Shown one piece after another: positions 63,400 to 64,000 of a stretch of 64,000 nucleotides of DNA. Positions within the stretch are counted from its first letter, which is position 1; each line of letters begins with the position of its first letter. The notes below the pieces were generated by a model. It was not told the DNA's origin and ran no database searches. It was given only the letters and a program-made list of their open reading frames with translations. Position numbers and translations under genes: made by a program. Source of the DNA: Adiantum capillus-veneris (Eukaryota > Streptophyta > Polypodiopsida > Polypodiales > Pteridaceae); the NCBI GenBank assembly GCA_014529385.2, contig CM043953.1, forward strand, positions 69,420,372-69,484,371, in the 5' to 3' direction.

Positions 63400-64000
63400 T
63401 TGCTTAGCAACCACGGAAGAACCAGATGGCAACAACACAATCAGTGGATAAAGAACCAAAAGGATGGGTGCCACTAAAGAAAACATGGCGAAAAAACACG
63501 GAAGTACCAACCATGTTCACTACAAGCATAAAAAGTCACCGACCAAAGTGACAAGATCAAGGTTACCAAAATGAGACAAACAAGTATGGGTACGGAAAGA
63601 TAGAGAGGACATGGGAGACAAACCACAATACAACAGAAGAAGTCAACCGAAGCAGACAATTCAACCAAAAATCAAGGGAATAAAACATATATGGATCCCA
63701 AAGAAAATGGTCAGCAACAACTCCAATACAACTCGCATTTGGATCCCGAAACCGAAGCAACAGGAACTCCCTTCAGTACAAGCAACAACAGAAGGCAGAG
63801 ACACACAACATATAAAACCGGCAAACCGATATATGTGGGTGTCAATCAGCAGCAAACCAATGACAATTGCGGAAGTAGCAACAAAACTACAAAAACCTCC
63901 AAATCAAAGCTACAAATGGAAAGCAAAAGAGACAAAGTCTACGGCCAATACCGCCACAAAATTTCACTCCAAGGAGACGACTATGGCCATATCGACAATA
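63400..64000 (+). pseudogene. Trp-repeat coding region after retropepsin 2 (E)
   Basis: From about 63430 the frame reads KEPKGWVPLKKTWRKN, then after a stop and a frame change an open run to the window end with QVWVRKD, KHIWIPKKM, TRIWIPKPKQ and RYMWVSIS. The Trp codons at 63587, 63692, 63740 and 63836 are in one frame, 35, 16 and 32 codons apart. It is rich in Lys, Pro, Gln and Thr. I do not recognise it. A second frame over the same bases is also open, so the coding frame is inferred from the recurring W-[IV]-P-K words. Confidence 0.45.

Larger units (their letters stand above)
51712..64000 (+). mobile_element. Ty3/gypsy element E, unusual architecture, 3' end off the window
   Basis: Order: LTR, PBS, 2-kb leader with palindromes, Gag with two zinc knuckles, retropepsin 1, RT, RNase H, zinc-binding module 1, zinc-binding module 2, integrase core, integrase C-terminus, coiled-coil-like charged linker, retropepsin-like domain 2, then a Trp-containing repeat region. 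No chromodomain or second RNase H is seen, so it is neither a typical chromovirus nor Tat. Stops and frameshifts are scattered but long frames survive. The second copy is A2. Confidence 0.88.

Overview
The window is land-plant nuclear DNA made almost entirely of nested, decayed retrotransposons. The evidence is a Tork/TNT1-like Ty1/copia pol, Ty3/gypsy chromoviruses with chromodomain remnants, Tat-lineage Ty3/gypsy elements carrying the second (archaeal-type) RNase H, an L1-type LINE, and many dinucleotide microsatellites. I found no credible cellular gene, no intact tRNA or rRNA gene and no CRISPR array. The species cannot be named from this; a large, repeat-rich genome is likely.

Layout. 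0.06-2.35 kb: minus-strand Ty1/copia pol remnant (A1). 2.87-5.49 kb: plus-strand, badly decayed Ty3/gypsy pol 3' half (A2), the same family as element E. 5.5-12 kb: non-coding; a chromovirus pol tail and LTR start at 7.3-7.4 kb. 12-24 kb: minus-strand Tat-type element C, split inside its integrase by a plus-strand chromovirus B (14076-19957) that has 123-bp LTRs, a PBS, a PPT and a near-perfect target duplication. 24.4-25.7 kb: tail of another Tat element (G). 25.7-27.5 kb: minus-strand LINE. 27.5-30.8 kb: unresolved debris with one more chromovirus end. 30.8-32.1 kb: minus-strand chromovirus integrase/chromodomain remnant (H). 32102-37613: element I, an LTR element that codes only for a Gag-like protein with a long acidic tail. 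37615-38662: LTR of element J with TATA box and PBS. 40004-50694: element D, the best-preserved Tat-type element, inserted in J's leader and itself holding a minus-strand fragment M (46.1-48.0 kb). About 51.7-64.0 kb: element E, a Ty3/gypsy element running off the window.

Points most worth attention. (1) The E family, seen in two separate copies (E and A2), has a second retropepsin-like domain after the integrase and two consecutive integrase zinc-binding modules before the integrase core. (2) A family of ~70-residue proteins I do not recognise occurs three times: once between the PBS and gag of D, and twice as an ATGA-overlapping tandem pair in M, where the pair also lies downstream of a PBS. 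(3) The leader of E carries repeated 21-22-nt palindromes, one of which marks the breakpoint of a 101-bp tandem duplication. (4) Element I shares PBS and PPT style with D and may be its non-autonomous partner.

All calls come from reading translations and comparing segments by eye. No database search or alignment program was used. Nearly all coding regions carry stops or frameshifts and are annotated as pseudogenes.
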